Source: Ilumatobacter sp. (GTDB taxonomy: Bacteria > Actinomycetota > Acidimicrobiia > Acidimicrobiales > Ilumatobacteraceae). From it: DNA of 64,000 nt. The stretch's first letter is position 1. Each line of letters opens with the position of its first letter. Below the pieces are notes generated by a model. The model saw only the letters and a program-made list of their open reading frames with translations. It ran no database searches and was not told the origin of the DNA. Shown one piece after another: positions 43,614-52,546 of this stretch. The position numbers and the translations under genes were made by a program. The DNA lies in assembly GCA_018666235.1 (NCBI GenBank), contig JABJAB010000082.1:23069-87068 (forward strand), given 5' to 3'.

Positions 43614-44591
43614 TTGACCAGTACCTTCGACGTCGTGAGCGACTCCCCAGACACTGCCGCTGTGGTTCCGTACGACGAGTTCGGACTGTTCGCAGAGAAC
43701 ATCGCTGAATTCGATCTCGACGTACCTGAGCTGCCGACGGTAGAACGCCGCTCGGTTGATCTCGACGACGGACGGTCGCTCAGCCTGCTGGTGTGGGGGG
43801 ATCAGCCCGCCGAGATCGTCTTCGTCCACGGTGGGGCGCAGAACGCGCACACGTGGGACACGGTGGCGCTTGCGTTGGGCCGGCCCGCGATCGCTGTCGA
43901 CCTTCCCGGGCACGGCCACTCGTCCTGGCGCGACGATGGTGCGTACTCGCCGTCCAACTTGGCTGACGACGTGGCCCGCGCCGTTGAGGCGCACGCGCCG
44001 GGCGCGCAAGTTGTCGTCGGCATGTCGCTGGGTGGGCTCACTTCCATGATGCTCGCGACGCGCCACCCTCAAATCGTTCGCCAGTTGGCGATGGTCGACA
44101 TCACGCCAGGCGTGAACGGTGAGAAGGCGAAGGCAATCATCGACTTCGTCAACGGACCGCAGTCGTTCACCAGTTTCGACGATCTGCTGACTCGCACCAT
44201 CGAGTTCAATCCGACTCGATCGGAGTCCTCCCTGCGGCGTGGGATCCTGCACAACGCACATCAGCTCGCCGACGGGTCGTGGCAGTGGAACTACGACCGC
44301 ACCAACCGGCACGGAGACCAATCGGCACAGGGCAACGGTTCCATGCCGGAGGCGGACGTGGTCCCGGCCGCAGGAGACCGCAATCCGCTGTGGGATGACT
44401 TCGCAGCCATCGCCTGCCCACTCACGTTGATTCGGGGATCGCTGTCACCGGTCGTCGACGACGATGACGTCGCCGAGGCACGTCGGCTGCAACCCGCCAT
44501 CGTCGTTCACCTGGTCGACGGAGCAGGCCACAGTGTGCAAGGCGACCGCCCAGCCGAGCTCGCTGCGCTGCTCACCGGTCTGCTCGACTGA
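43614..44591 (+). CDS. alpha/beta-hydrolase
   Basis: A hydrolase of about 318-325 residues. The oxyanion loop VFVHGGAQNAHTW, the sequence VDLPGHGHS, the nucleophile elbow VGMSLGG (catalytic Ser), an acid in the region of RGSLSPVVDD, and the terminal His in GAGHSVQGDRP together give a complete catalytic triad. The substrate is unknown; esters or C-C bonded diketones are typical. The start is TTG at 43614 or GTG at 43635. It is convergent with the zinc peptidase, with 21 bp between stops. Confidence 0.88.
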   Translation: MTSTFDVVSDSPDTAAVVPYDEFGLFAENIAEFDLDVPELPTVERRSVDLDDGRSLSLLVWGDQPAEIVFVHGGAQNAHTWDTVALALGRPAIAVDLPGHGHSSWRDDGAYSPSNLADDVARAVEAHAPGAQVVVGMSLGGLTSMMLATRHPQIVRQLAMVDITPGVNGEKAKAIIDFVNGPQSFTSFDDLLTRTIEFNPTRSESSLRRGILHNAHQLADGSWQWNYDRTNRHGDQSAQGNGSMPEADVVPAAGDRNPLWDDFAAIACPLTLIRGSLSPVVDDDDVAEARRLQPAIVVHLVDGAGHSVQGDRPAELAALLTGLLD

Positions 44592-44612
44592 GCCGCTGCA
44601 GCTTCTCCAGCG

Positions 44613-46157
44613 TCAGGTTCCGCAGGCGTTGAGGCCGTCGATGACGCCGTCGCTGAAGGCGTCGATCTTCTCGAACGGGCTGCCGAGGACATTGTCATCG
44701 GCAGCACTGTCTCCGATGATGATGGCAGTGCGGATCGCCTCGTCGAGGTCGCCGGGGGACACGACTGAGGTTCGGCGCTCGTCGCGTGGCTGCGGGAGCA
44801 CGCGGTTGACGGGGATCACGGACTGGACCCAGGCGCCGGCGAGGCAGTCGTTGACCAGTTGGCGATCCTCGCCAGAACGTGTTGAGCCGAGCGCGATCTG
44901 CGCTGCTTCGGCCCAGGTCAATCCGATGAGATAGCCGAGTGAGAAGTCGCCGAATGTCTGCTGCCGGTACAGGTCCAGTGCGACGGGCTCGTTGAGGTAG
45001 ACGACGTTGGCGGACGGGCACAGGGCTGCACCGTTGTCGAATCCTGGCAGCAGGTCGGCACAGGTCGCATCGTCAATTCGCTGGACCGGGACCAGCGTCA
45101 GGTCGGTCCAACCCGGAATCGCGGCATCGCTACCCCAGTACAGATTGAGATCCGGCACAAGGAATCCGAAGAGTTCGGCGCTGCGCACGCCGGGCTCGCC
45201 AACGTCATATCCGAACGGTGCGTTGCCCTCGTTCTGCTGATCCTCGAAGTCGTTGAACTGATTGGGGACGAGCGGCAACGGGTCGTCGATCAAACTGCCG
45301 CAGCGGACTGGGCCTTCGACGAAGCCGGCCTGGAACGCTCCGACTCGATCGAAGCCCGACCCATGACCGCCGGGACTGAACTGGTCGAGCCCGACTGGGT
45401 CGCGGACTTCGAGCATGGCAATGAGACCGGCGCGCACATCGGCGTCTGTGAACGAGATTGCCCCTTCGTCACGGGCGGCGCGGCCGGCCCATGCGCCGGC
45501 GAAGCAGTCAGCTTGCTGTTCGGAGGTGACAGTGGGCAGGTTCAGGTCGAGCACGCCGCTGCGTTGCTGAATGGCGTGGCCGTATTCGTGTGCGAGCACG
45601 ATGCCGATCGTGCCGGCGCCAAATTTGTCGGCGAGTTCGGCGAGCAGTCCGTCCTCGCCGTCGTCGTACACAATGAAGTCACCGAGACCGCAGTAGAACG
45701 CAACGAACTCTTGGACGTCGTCGTATGAGGTGCGTGGCTCGCCGCAGCCCGGCAAGTCGTCAGGGCGTTCGGGATACGCGGCGTACACGTCGCCTTCGAG
45801 CGGCTGCCATGCTTCGCCGTAGACCGCGGGGTACGTCTGCTCCCACCATGTGTTGAGGTCGCTGAGCGTCGCCAGCAGGAAGTCGTCGTACTCGCGTGTC
45901 GGCTTGTTCGGTCCGAAGTTGATGGCTTCTGCGTCGACGACGATGGGTGCGGTGATCGGGATGTCAGGTTCTTCGTTCGACGACGGGACAGTGGATGGCG
46001 AGGGATCGCTGTCATCGGGGACCGGCTCGAACGGCGGAGACGTCGTCGCCGTGCCGGATTGTTCAGAACGCGTTGCGGTGACCGCGACGTCGGCGCCGCA
46101 CGCGGCCGCGGTGATCGAGCCGGCGAGCAGCAGTGCAAACAGCGGACGATGAGCCAC
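44613..46157 (-). CDS. neutral zinc metallopeptidase, lipoprotein-like
   Basis: A secreted metallopeptidase of about 514 residues related to the YpfJ/neutral zinc metallopeptidase family. The zinc site HEYGH (HExxH) lies in VLAHEYGHAIQQRSG, and the third-ligand region follows in TSEQQADCFAGAWAG. The N-terminus, started at GTG 46157, has a hydrophobic signal ending in TAAACGAD, a weak lipobox. A Pro/Ser/Thr-rich linker separates it from the catalytic part. An in-frame codon at 46202 would add 15 residues. It probably degrades envelope proteins. It is separated by 240 bp from the divergent ABC importer operon. Confidence 0.85.
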   Translation of the reverse strand: MAHRPLFALLLAGSITAAACGADVAVTATRSEQSGTATTSPPFEPVPDDSDPSPSTVPSSNEEPDIPITAPIVVDAEAINFGPNKPTREYDDFLLATLSDLNTWWEQTYPAVYGEAWQPLEGDVYAAYPERPDDLPGCGEPRTSYDDVQEFVAFYCGLGDFIVYDDGEDGLLAELADKFGAGTIGIVLAHEYGHAIQQRSGVLDLNLPTVTSEQQADCFAGAWAGRAARDEGAISFTDADVRAGLIAMLEVRDPVGLDQFSPGGHGSGFDRVGAFQAGFVEGPVRCGSLIDDPLPLVPNQFNDFEDQQNEGNAPFGYDVGEPGVRSAELFGFLVPDLNLYWGSDAAIPGWTDLTLVPVQRIDDATCADLLPGFDNGAALCPSANVVYLNEPVALDLYRQQTFGDFSLGYLIGLTWAEAAQIALGSTRSGEDRQLVNDCLAGAWVQSVIPVNRVLPQPRDERRTSVVSPGDLDEAIRTAIIIGDSAADDNVLGSPFEKIDAFSDGVIDGLNACGT

Positions 46158-46397
46158 ATCAACGACTCTAGGCACGGCCGCTCGGCGACTCACATCAGGC
46201 ACCGTTGTTTTCGACGTTTCTCACCTGTTCCGTGTGCGTCCTTGTCAGATTCGCGGCCCAACGCGACGCCATGCGTCAGTGGCGTTGCCCTAGCAGATCG
46301 GGGCTCGACGCAATCAATTCGCTTCGACTGCGAACCAGTGCGAGGCGAGGTGCTACGTTGCCAAATCACACCGACGAACTACAGGGGGTTTACGTCG

Positions 46398-47159
46398 ATG
46401 GCATTGCTAGAAGTGAACGACGTCGAAGTCAGGTTTGGGGGCATTGTCGCCCTCAGCGGCATGACCTTCGACATTGAAGAAGGTCAGATCTGTGGGCTGA
46501 TTGGGCCCAACGGTGCGGGGAAGACGACGATGTTCAACGTCATCAGTCGCATCTATGACCCGACTGCGGGGACGTTGCGTTTCAACGACGTCGACCTGCT
46601 GAATACGCCGCCGCACCTGATTGCCGAGACCGGCATCTTCCGGACGTTTCAGAACCTTGCGCTCTGGCCGCGCATGAGCGTGATCGAGAACGTGATGGCC
46701 GGTGCTCATGTGCGCAGCAAGCAGACCTTCGGGTCGGCGATGCTCAACATTGGCCGGAAGAAGGAAGAGAAGCAGTTGGCCTCCGAGGCCTTCACGATTC
46801 TGACTGACCTCGGACTTGCGAATGTGGCATTCCAGCAATGTGCTGGCCTGCCCTATGGCACGCTCAAGCGCATCGAACTCGCCCGCTGCCTGATCGGCCA
46901 CCCCAAACTGCTCATGCTCGACGAGCCGGCAACCGGTCTCACGCACAGCGAAGTCGACGAACTGTCCATCGTGATCCAGAAGATACGCACCGACTACAAC
47001 CTGACCATCCTCCTCGTCGAGCACCACATGGGACTCGTGATGAGCATCTCCGAGAACGTTGTCGTTCTCGACTTTGGCCGCAAGATCGCTGAAGGGCTTC
47101 CTGCCGCAGTGCAAGAAGACCCCGCGGTGATCGAGGCCTACCTGGGGGCACCCGCATGA
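46398..47159 (+). CDS. livG: branched-chain amino-acid-type ABC transporter ATPase, LivG-like
   Basis: A 253-residue ATPase. It has the Walker A GPNGAGKT (36-43), the signature replaced by the LivG form LPYGTLKRIELAR, and the Walker B LLMLDEPATGL. The start is ATG 46398 with a strong AGGGGG ribosome site. It is the first gene of a five-gene importer operon and overlaps livF by four bases. It binds and hydrolyses ATP to drive uptake of amino acids or related small molecules. Upstream frame extension to 46059 is not coding. Confidence 0.92.
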   Translation: MALLEVNDVEVRFGGIVALSGMTFDIEEGQICGLIGPNGAGKTTMFNVISRIYDPTAGTLRFNDVDLLNTPPHLIAETGIFRTFQNLALWPRMSVIENVMAGAHVRSKQTFGSAMLNIGRKKEEKQLASEAFTILTDLGLANVAFQQCAGLPYGTLKRIELARCLIGHPKLLMLDEPATGLTHSEVDELSIVIQKIRTDYNLTILLVEHHMGLVMSISENVVVLDFGRKIAEGLPAAVQEDPAVIEAYLGAPA

Positions 47160-47905
47160 GCGACACCAATACACCTAGCGACACCACTACGCCAACTGAC
47201 CTCGTTCTCGACGTCAAGGGTCTGGAAGGCGGCTACGGCCAGATCCAGGTGCTGCACGGCCTGGACTTTCACGTCGCTGACGGCGAGATCGTGGTCATCC
47301 TCGGTGCGAACGGCGCCGGTAAAACCACCACGCTGCGAGCGGTGTCGGGCATGATCCCGCGCACCGGCTCGGTCAAGCTGCGGGGAGACGACATCAGCAA
47401 CGCCAAGGCCCCTGATCTCGTCCGCCAGGGCGTGGCTCATGTGCCGCAGGGACGTGGCACGCTTCCTGAACTCTCGGTCGAGGACAACCTCCGAGTCGGT
47501 GCGTACATCCGTGACGACAACGAGATTGATGCCGACATCGACCAGTGGTTCGATGTGTACCCCGTTCTCCGGGAACGCAAGAACCAGCGTGCCGGTTCGC
47601 TCTCGGGCGGTGAGCAGCAGATGCTTGCGGTTTCTCGAGCGCTGATGTCACGACCAAGCTTGTTGCTGCTCGACGAGCCGTCCCTCGGGCTGGCGCCAAT
47701 CATCGTTGCGGAGTTGTTCGAGCGCTTCGCTGAAATCAACAAGGAGACCGGTACCACGATGCTTGTGGTCGAACAGAACGCACAGTTGGCACTCGGCATC
47801 GGCGATCGGGGTTACGTCCTCGAATCAGGCGAGATCTTCACCGAAGGTCCGGCTGACGAACTGATCAACGACGACGCTATTCGCAAGGCCTACCTCGGAG
47901 TCTGA
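47156..47905 (+). CDS. livF: branched-chain amino-acid-type ABC transporter ATPase, LivF-like
   Basis: A 249-residue ATPase that pairs with LivG. Walker A is GANGAGKT (50-57), the ABC signature is LSGGEQQMLAVSRAL and Walker B is LLLLDEPSLGL. The family-specific VPQGRGTLPELSVEDNL stretch is present. An ATGA overlap with livG ensures equal production of the two ATPases. The N-terminus (TNTPSDTTTPTD) is a short Thr-rich extension not usual in the family. Confidence 0.92.
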   Translation: MSDTNTPSDTTTPTDLVLDVKGLEGGYGQIQVLHGLDFHVADGEIVVILGANGAGKTTTLRAVSGMIPRTGSVKLRGDDISNAKAPDLVRQGVAHVPQGRGTLPELSVEDNLRVGAYIRDDNEIDADIDQWFDVYPVLRERKNQRAGSLSGGEQQMLAVSRALMSRPSLLLLDEPSLGLAPIIVAELFERFAEINKETGTTMLVVEQNAQLALGIGDRGYVLESGEIFTEGPADELINDDAIRKAYLGV

Positions 47906-47918
47906 CGGGATACATCAC

Positions 47919-48809
47919 ATGGAACTCTTTCTCAATCGCATCTCAGATGGCCTGTCGAACGGTGCAACCTACGCACTGATTGCCATGGCCCTCGTCATGA
48001 TCTTCAAAGCAACCACACTCATCAACTTCGCCCAAGGCGAATTCGCGATGTTCGGTGGATTCATCGCCCTCGTGCTTGCAACAGAACAGGGCATCCCGAT
48101 GTGGGGAGCCGTCTTCGGGTCGATGGTGATCACTGCCGTCTGTGCAGCTGGCATCGAGCGGACGCTGATCAGGCCCTTTGACCCGTCCGATCACTTACCG
48201 CTCGTCATCATCACGCTCGGGTTGTTCCTCGGGATCAACGCACTCGCCGGCATCATCTGGCGTTTCGACCCGCGTGCCTTCCCCGAGCTGTTCCCGTCGG
48301 GCAATGCGCTGACGTACGGGACAGCGACGCTTTCCTGGTACACGGTCGGCACACTTGTCACCATCGCTGTGGTGTCCGGCGGGCTCACCCTGCTGCTCAA
48401 CAAGACCAAGATCGGGCTTGCCTTCCGGGCAGTGTCGTCGAATCTCGAGTCGAGTGAACTCGTCGGCATCAAAGTCGGCCCCACCTTGCAGTTCGGGTGG
48501 GCGATCGCTGCGGCGGTCGGCACCTTGGGCGTCTGCGTCTTCGTGGCGTCCCCGTTCCGTCAGCTCGAACCAAACGTCATGGTGACCGGGCTCATCTTCG
48601 CCGTCTCGGCGGCCGCACTCGGTGGTCTTGACAGCCTTGGCGGCGCCATCGTCGGCGGCCTCGCCATCGGGCTCGTCCAGTCGATCGCCGTGCCGTATCT
48701 CGGCATCCCGAGCGAGCTCAGTTTGCTCGCTGCGGTGGTGGTACTCATGTTGGTCTTGCTGTTCAAACCGTCTGGATTGTTCGGCACACCACAGGTTGAA
48801 CGGGTCTGA
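47919..48809 (+). CDS. livH: branched-chain amino-acid-type ABC transporter permease, LivH-like
   Basis: A 296-residue inner-membrane permease with about eight helices. The family start FLNRISDGLSNGATYALIAMALVMIF, followed by TLINFAQGEFAMFGGF, and the EAA-like loop region GLDSLGGAIVGGLAIGLVQS are typical of LivH. It starts 13 bp after livF. Together with LivM it forms the translocation channel. Confidence 0.92.
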   Translation: MELFLNRISDGLSNGATYALIAMALVMIFKATTLINFAQGEFAMFGGFIALVLATEQGIPMWGAVFGSMVITAVCAAGIERTLIRPFDPSDHLPLVIITLGLFLGINALAGIIWRFDPRAFPELFPSGNALTYGTATLSWYTVGTLVTIAVVSGGLTLLLNKTKIGLAFRAVSSNLESSELVGIKVGPTLQFGWAIAAAVGTLGVCVFVASPFRQLEPNVMVTGLIFAVSAAALGGLDSLGGAIVGGLAIGLVQSIAVPYLGIPSELSLLAAVVVLMLVLLFKPSGLFGTPQVERV

Positions 48810-48820
48810 GGGAGGACATC

Positions 48821-50083
48821 ATGGCTACGAAATCACCAAAATTTCTCTTCACTCAGGGCACCAATCGCTACCGGGCTTACAAGTTCGCAGGGTTTGCGCT
48901 GCTGACCCTGTTGATCCTGATCGTGGCGTTCGCGTACAACGACACCGGCTCGATCACGCTGTTCGACAACGACTACAAGTTCAGCATTACTCGTGTCACG
49001 AAGTCGATCTCGTTCATGGTCGCGATCCTCGGGCTGCAAGTGGTTGCGGGCTTCACCGGCCAACTCTCGCTTGGCCAGGGCTTCTTCTTCGGAACAGGCG
49101 CATACGTCTCGGCGTATCTGGTTGCTGACCAAGACTGGGCGTGGTTCACCTCGCTGCTGGTCGTGATTCCGGTCTGCTTCCTGATTGGCTTGCTGTTCGG
49201 CATTCCAGCCCTGCGGATCAAGGGCCTCTATCTGGCCCTCGTCACGCTCGGCATGGCCGCAGTCTTCCCCTCGCTGATCAAGCTCGATTTCCTCCTCGAC
49301 TACACCGGAGGCGCCGCTGGCAAACAGGTCGACTCGGACTTCATTCCGCCGAGCTGGTTGCCGCTCGATGGCATTGTGGATGCGCTCCACACGATTCCGC
49401 TGATCGGCCAATACTTCGGTGAGGGAGAGGGGCTGTCGAGCAAGGAGGAACAGCGTGTCTGGACCTTCTTCCTGATGACGATCCTGGCCTTGATCTGCTT
49501 CAAAGTCGTGAGCAACCTGATCAAGAGCCGACCGGGACGCGCCATGCGGGCGATTCGCGACAACGAGACCAGTGCTGCGGTCAATGGCATGAGCCTCGCC
49601 TTCCACAAGACCATGTCGTTTGGTGTGGCGTCGGCTCTCGGTGGGGTGGGCGGCATGATCTATGTCGCCGAACTCGGTATTGCTTCCGAGGGTGACTTCA
49701 CCCAGTTGATCTCGATTCTGTTCGTCGTCGGCATGGTGGTCGGTGGAGTCGGCACCTTGTCGGGCGCGGTCCTCGGCGGGCTGGTCATCGCATTCATTCC
49801 CGACTGGGCATCGTCCACGCAGAATCTGCCCGGAGTCCCGGAGCGGTGGCTGCAAGGTCCGACCGGCGGTCTGATTCTCGGTGTCGGCCTCATCGTCGTC
49901 ACATTTGTCCTGCCCGGCGGGATCATTGCCGGCGTGCGCAAGATTCGAGGACGCATCGTGCAGGTGCTCCCAGAGACACCGGCGCTCATGCCCGGCGTTG
50001 CGGGTGCTGCGCCGCTGGAACCCGTCAGTGCTCAGGTGAGCGGCGGTCTCGACGGCGGTCCAACCACTGCTGACGACGATTGA
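48821..50083 (+). CDS. livM: branched-chain amino-acid-type ABC transporter permease, LivM-like
   Basis: A 420-residue permease with about nine or ten helices. The segments GFTGQLSLGQGFFFGTGAYVSAYL and FGIPALRIKGLYLALVTLGMA, then RAIRDNETSAAVNGM and GGVGTLSGAVLGG, match LivM. It is longer than E. coli LivM's core because of a cytoplasmic stretch near residues 155-225 (including a KQVDSDFIPPSWLP segment). The ribosome site GGGAGG precedes the start at 11 bases after the livH stop. Confidence 0.92.
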   Translation: MATKSPKFLFTQGTNRYRAYKFAGFALLTLLILIVAFAYNDTGSITLFDNDYKFSITRVTKSISFMVAILGLQVVAGFTGQLSLGQGFFFGTGAYVSAYLVADQDWAWFTSLLVVIPVCFLIGLLFGIPALRIKGLYLALVTLGMAAVFPSLIKLDFLLDYTGGAAGKQVDSDFIPPSWLPLDGIVDALHTIPLIGQYFGEGEGLSSKEEQRVWTFFLMTILALICFKVVSNLIKSRPGRAMRAIRDNETSAAVNGMSLAFHKTMSFGVASALGGVGGMIYVAELGIASEGDFTQLISILFVVGMVVGGVGTLSGAVLGGLVIAFIPDWASSTQNLPGVPERWLQGPTGGLILGVGLIVVTFVLPGGIIAGVRKIRGRIVQVLPETPALMPGVAGAAPLEPVSAQVSGGLDGGPTTADDD

Positions 50084-50189
50084 GCGACTACGGTCACATC
50101 CGATAACCGAATATGAGATCTCGGTGCGTGGGGGAGCAACAGTTTCGACGACATTGTCGGGACGATGTTTTTGAGCGTCACCGGAGAAA

Positions 50190-50204
50190 TGCCGATCATC
50201 GGCA
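50190..50204. promoter_or_regulatory. palindrome upstream of the substrate-binding protein gene
   Basis: TGCCGAT - C - ATCGGCA, a perfect 7-bp inverted repeat with one central base, lies 24-38 bases before the ATG of the binding-protein gene. A second palindrome, CGACA - T - TGTCG, lies at 50149-50159. The 144-bp gap between livM and the binding protein probably holds a separate promoter, so these could be operators or leader hairpins that raise expression of the binding protein. Confidence 0.45.
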
Positions 50205-50227
50205 CCAATCAACCAATAGGGGAGAAA

Positions 50228-51718
50228 ATGCGAACATCACGTATTAAGCGCTCCGTTGCAGGACTCATGGCCGCCGGCCTGATCTTTGCAGCGTGTGGCA
50301 GCGATGACGAACCAGCTTCGACAGAGGCGCCTGCTGAAGAGCCGGCCGAAGAGCCTGCTGAAGAGCCTGCTGAAGAGCCTGCTGAAGAGCCGGCCGAAGA
50401 GCCTGCTGAAGAGCCTGCTGAAGAGCCGGCCGAAGAGCCCGCAGGTGGGGCTCTCGCGCTCGAAGGCGACGTCGAAGTTGCTGCCGGGACCACGCTCGCA
50501 CTGGGCGACTGCCCGGACGACTGGGATCCGATGCAAGGCGTCGATGGTGACGAGATCCGTATCGGCCAGACACTGCCGCAGTCGGGTGCACTCGCTGCAT
50601 TCGGAGCCATCGGTGAAGGCATGCAGATCTACTTCGACTACATCAACGACACTGATCCGATCGAGGGCAAGAACCTCGTGCTGATCGCCAAGGACGACGG
50701 CTACGAAGCCGGTCGCGCCGTGGCCAACGTCGAAGAAATGATCGACTCCGATGACGTGTTCGCCCTGGCGCACAACATCGGCACGCCGATCAACTTCGCC
50801 ATCCGTCCGATCACCGATGAAGCCTGCGTCCCGCAGCTGTTCAACTCGTCGGGCTTCCCCTTCTGGGGCGATCCGGCCAACTTCCCGTGGACCGTCGGCA
50901 ACATCTTGAACTACGCGACTGAAACCGAGATCTGGTGTAAGTCGATCATCGATGACTTCGGTCCCGGTGCGACAGTCGCTGCGCTCATCATGAACAACGA
51001 CTTCGGCAAGACGTACCAAAACACGCTGAACGATTCCGAGGCTTGCGCAGAGATCGATCTGGTCTCCGAGCAGGTTCACGACCCGGCCGGTGCTGACGTC
51101 ACGAACGAGATGACCACCCTCATCGCAACCGATGCCGACGTGTTCGTCTCGGGCACAACGTCCAAGTTCTGCTCGCAGAGCACCGCTGTGCTGGCGGGTT
51201 CGGAATGGCGTCCGCGTACGTACATGTCGTACACCTGTAACAACCTGTCGTCGTTCTTCGCTCCGGTGATCGACGCCGCAGCGACGCTGTCAGCAGACGA
51301 CGCTGGCCCGTGGATGGCCAACTCGAACAAGATCTGTGGTGACCCGGTTTGGGCCGACGATCCCAAGATCCTCGAAGTTGAGAGCATCCTCGCCGAATAT
51401 GGCGATGTCACCTGTGCTGACGGTTCGTACTCGACCGGCATCCTGTACGGCGAGTTCCTCGTCGACGTGCTGCGCTCCGCAGCAGCGCTGGAAGGTGGCC
51501 TCAACCGGGTCAACCTGATGGCCGCTGTGTGGAACGCCGACACGACCAACGACACCTTGCTCGGCGGCACGCTGCAGCTCGACGGAGTCAACGACGCCTA
51601 CTGGACTGAGGGCGCTCAGCTCCAGGCAGTTTCCGTCACCGACGCCGGCGATCTGGTGTTCGAGCCCAAGGGCGACTTTGTCGACTTCGAAGGAGCCGGC
51701 GGCGCCTTCGGGAGCTGA
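50228..51718 (+). CDS. periplasmic-binding-protein-type substrate-binding lipoprotein
   Basis: A 496-residue solute-binding protein of the LivJ/leucine-binding type I fold. The signal ends in a lipobox (FAACGS, Cys23). Nine AEEP tetrapeptides follow as an acidic spacer, and the binding domain starts near residue 115 with IRIGQTLPQSGALAAFGAIGEG. The ATG at 50228 follows AGGGGAG, in preference to 50165. It is encoded after its permeases, has its own upstream gap and is followed by a strong terminator. The ligand cannot be named; the family binds amino acids, amides, urea or aromatic acids. Confidence 0.9.
   Translation: MRTSRIKRSVAGLMAAGLIFAACGSDDEPASTEAPAEEPAEEPAEEPAEEPAEEPAEEPAEEPAEEPAEEPAGGALALEGDVEVAAGTTLALGDCPDDWDPMQGVDGDEIRIGQTLPQSGALAAFGAIGEGMQIYFDYINDTDPIEGKNLVLIAKDDGYEAGRAVANVEEMIDSDDVFALAHNIGTPINFAIRPITDEACVPQLFNSSGFPFWGDPANFPWTVGNILNYATETEIWCKSIIDDFGPGATVAALIMNNDFGKTYQNTLNDSEACAEIDLVSEQVHDPAGADVTNEMTTLIATDADVFVSGTTSKFCSQSTAVLAGSEWRPRTYMSYTCNNLSSFFAPVIDAAATLSADDAGPWMANSNKICGDPVWADDPKILEVESILAEYGDVTCADGSYSTGILYGEFLVDVLRSAAALEGGLNRVNLMAAVWNADTTNDTLLGGTLQLDGVNDAYWTEGAQLQAVSVTDAGDLVFEPKGDFVDFEGAGGAFGS
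50330..50437 (+). repeat. nine 12-bp repeats encoding an acidic PAEE linker
   Basis: Nine in-frame 12-base units of two forms, A (CCTGCTGAAGAG) and B (CCGGCCGAAGAG), are arranged A B A A A B A A B. The two forms differ only at synonymous positions. The repeat encodes the linker of the binding protein; copy number is likely variable between strains through slippage. Confidence 0.95.
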
Positions 51719-51750
51719 TTCACCCGCTGATCTGATCAGCTGAAAACGTT

Positions 51751-51796
51751 ACGAGCCGGTCACCTTCTCAGAACATCGAGAAGGTGACCGGCTCGT
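51751..51796 (+). terminator. strong rho-independent-like hairpin after the ABC operon
   Basis: A perfect 19-bp inverted repeat (51751-51769 with 51778-51796) with an 8-base loop lies 33 bases after the binding-protein stop. The stem is GC-rich and without mismatch. No T-run follows, as is common in actinobacteria. It can also act on transcription coming from the opposite side, where the small lipoprotein gene ends at 51870. Confidence 0.85.
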
Positions 51797-51869
51797 TCGC
51801 GTTGATGGCTGAGTCCGCTCGGTCAGTTCGCACGGCACACCATCTGGCCGCCTGAACCCGGTTGTGGAG

Positions 51870-52130
51870 TTAGCCGTCGAGGTCGGTGCACTCGAGGAGG
51901 TCGGTCGCCAGTGCCACCGAGCGTTCGTCGTTACCGCCCTCGGAGAGCTCTGTGATTTCGTCATCGCTGTAATCCCTGAATACGTCGTCGATGCAATCAC
52001 CGTCAGCGGTGCCGCCGATCTCCTCCATGTCGGAGATGAACTTGTCGCGGGTGCCGTCACGGTTGACCCCGCCGCAGGCGGCCAGCGCGAGCGCGCTGAG
52101 GGCGATGGTGGCGGCGAGTTTGTTCTTCAT
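51870..52130 (-). CDS. small acidic lipoprotein, unknown function
   Basis: An 86-residue protein with a clear lipoprotein signal ending in LALAACGG (Cys19). The mature part is short and acidic (SDMEEIGG, DVFRDYSDDEITEL) with two further cysteines (C48-like in GDCIDD and C-terminal LLECTD) that could form a disulfide. The start is ATG 52130. No family is recognised. It lies convergent to the ABC operon terminator and next to another small lipoprotein gene on the same strand, so the two may be related in role. Confidence 0.75.
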   Translation of the reverse strand: MKNKLAATIALSALALAACGGVNRDGTRDKFISDMEEIGGTADGDCIDDVFRDYSDDEITELSEGGNDERSVALATDLLECTDLDG

Positions 52131-52239
52131 GAGGTTCCCTGTGTCGAGTGGCGTTGGAGATGGATGACCAAATGATGCGGCGACGAGTTCATGTGATGGT
52201 TCTGATGGCCGCAGTCGTTGTCATTGTCATTGTCCCAGT

Positions 52240-52536
52240 TCAGGGACGACGTGAGATATTCACCGTGAACTCGCCCTCGCCGTCGATCACGTTGTCGAAC
52301 TCCCAGATGGCGCCGGAATCGTCGATCGCCTGACAGGTGAATCGCGTCCCGATGTTCTGGTCGATGGGTGCGACGCAGTTGACGCTGGTCAACGTCGTCC
52401 CGATCTCTGCGGACACCTGCTCGACGATGAACGTTTCAGCGTCGGACTTGAAGTCGGCCGTCGATGTGAAACAACTGGCGAGCACGACCATGGACCCGGC
52501 CCCACACAGAAGCCGGACGATGTGCTGCGGGTTCAT
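52240..52536 (-). CDS. DUF4333-like small lipoprotein
   Basis: A 98-residue protein with a signal peptide ending in VVLASCF (lipobox Cys). The mature part has the pattern of DUF4333, with two cysteines (SVNCVAPID and RFTCQAIDD) and a beta-rich C-terminus. Such proteins are common in actinobacteria; their function is unknown. ATG 52536 (MNPQHIV) is chosen; an ATG three codons upstream is also in frame. The 109-bp gap to the next lipoprotein gene shows only a short ATTGTC repeat. Confidence 0.7.
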   Translation of the reverse strand: MNPQHIVRLLCGAGSMVVLASCFTSTADFKSDAETFIVEQVSAEIGTTLTSVNCVAPIDQNIGTRFTCQAIDDSGAIWEFDNVIDGEGEFTVNISRRP

Positions 52537-52546
52537 CGGGCCCAAG

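Noticed and set aside
48833..50212. Long antisense open frame (459 codons) opposite livM
   Set aside because: Composition is Arg/Gln/Asp/His-rich without motifs, and the sense strand encodes a clear permease. Such frames are expected opposite GC-rich genes.
50330..50437. The 12-bp array as a non-coding repeat or CRISPR
   Set aside because: It is in frame within the binding-protein gene, without spacers, and unit variants are synonymous.
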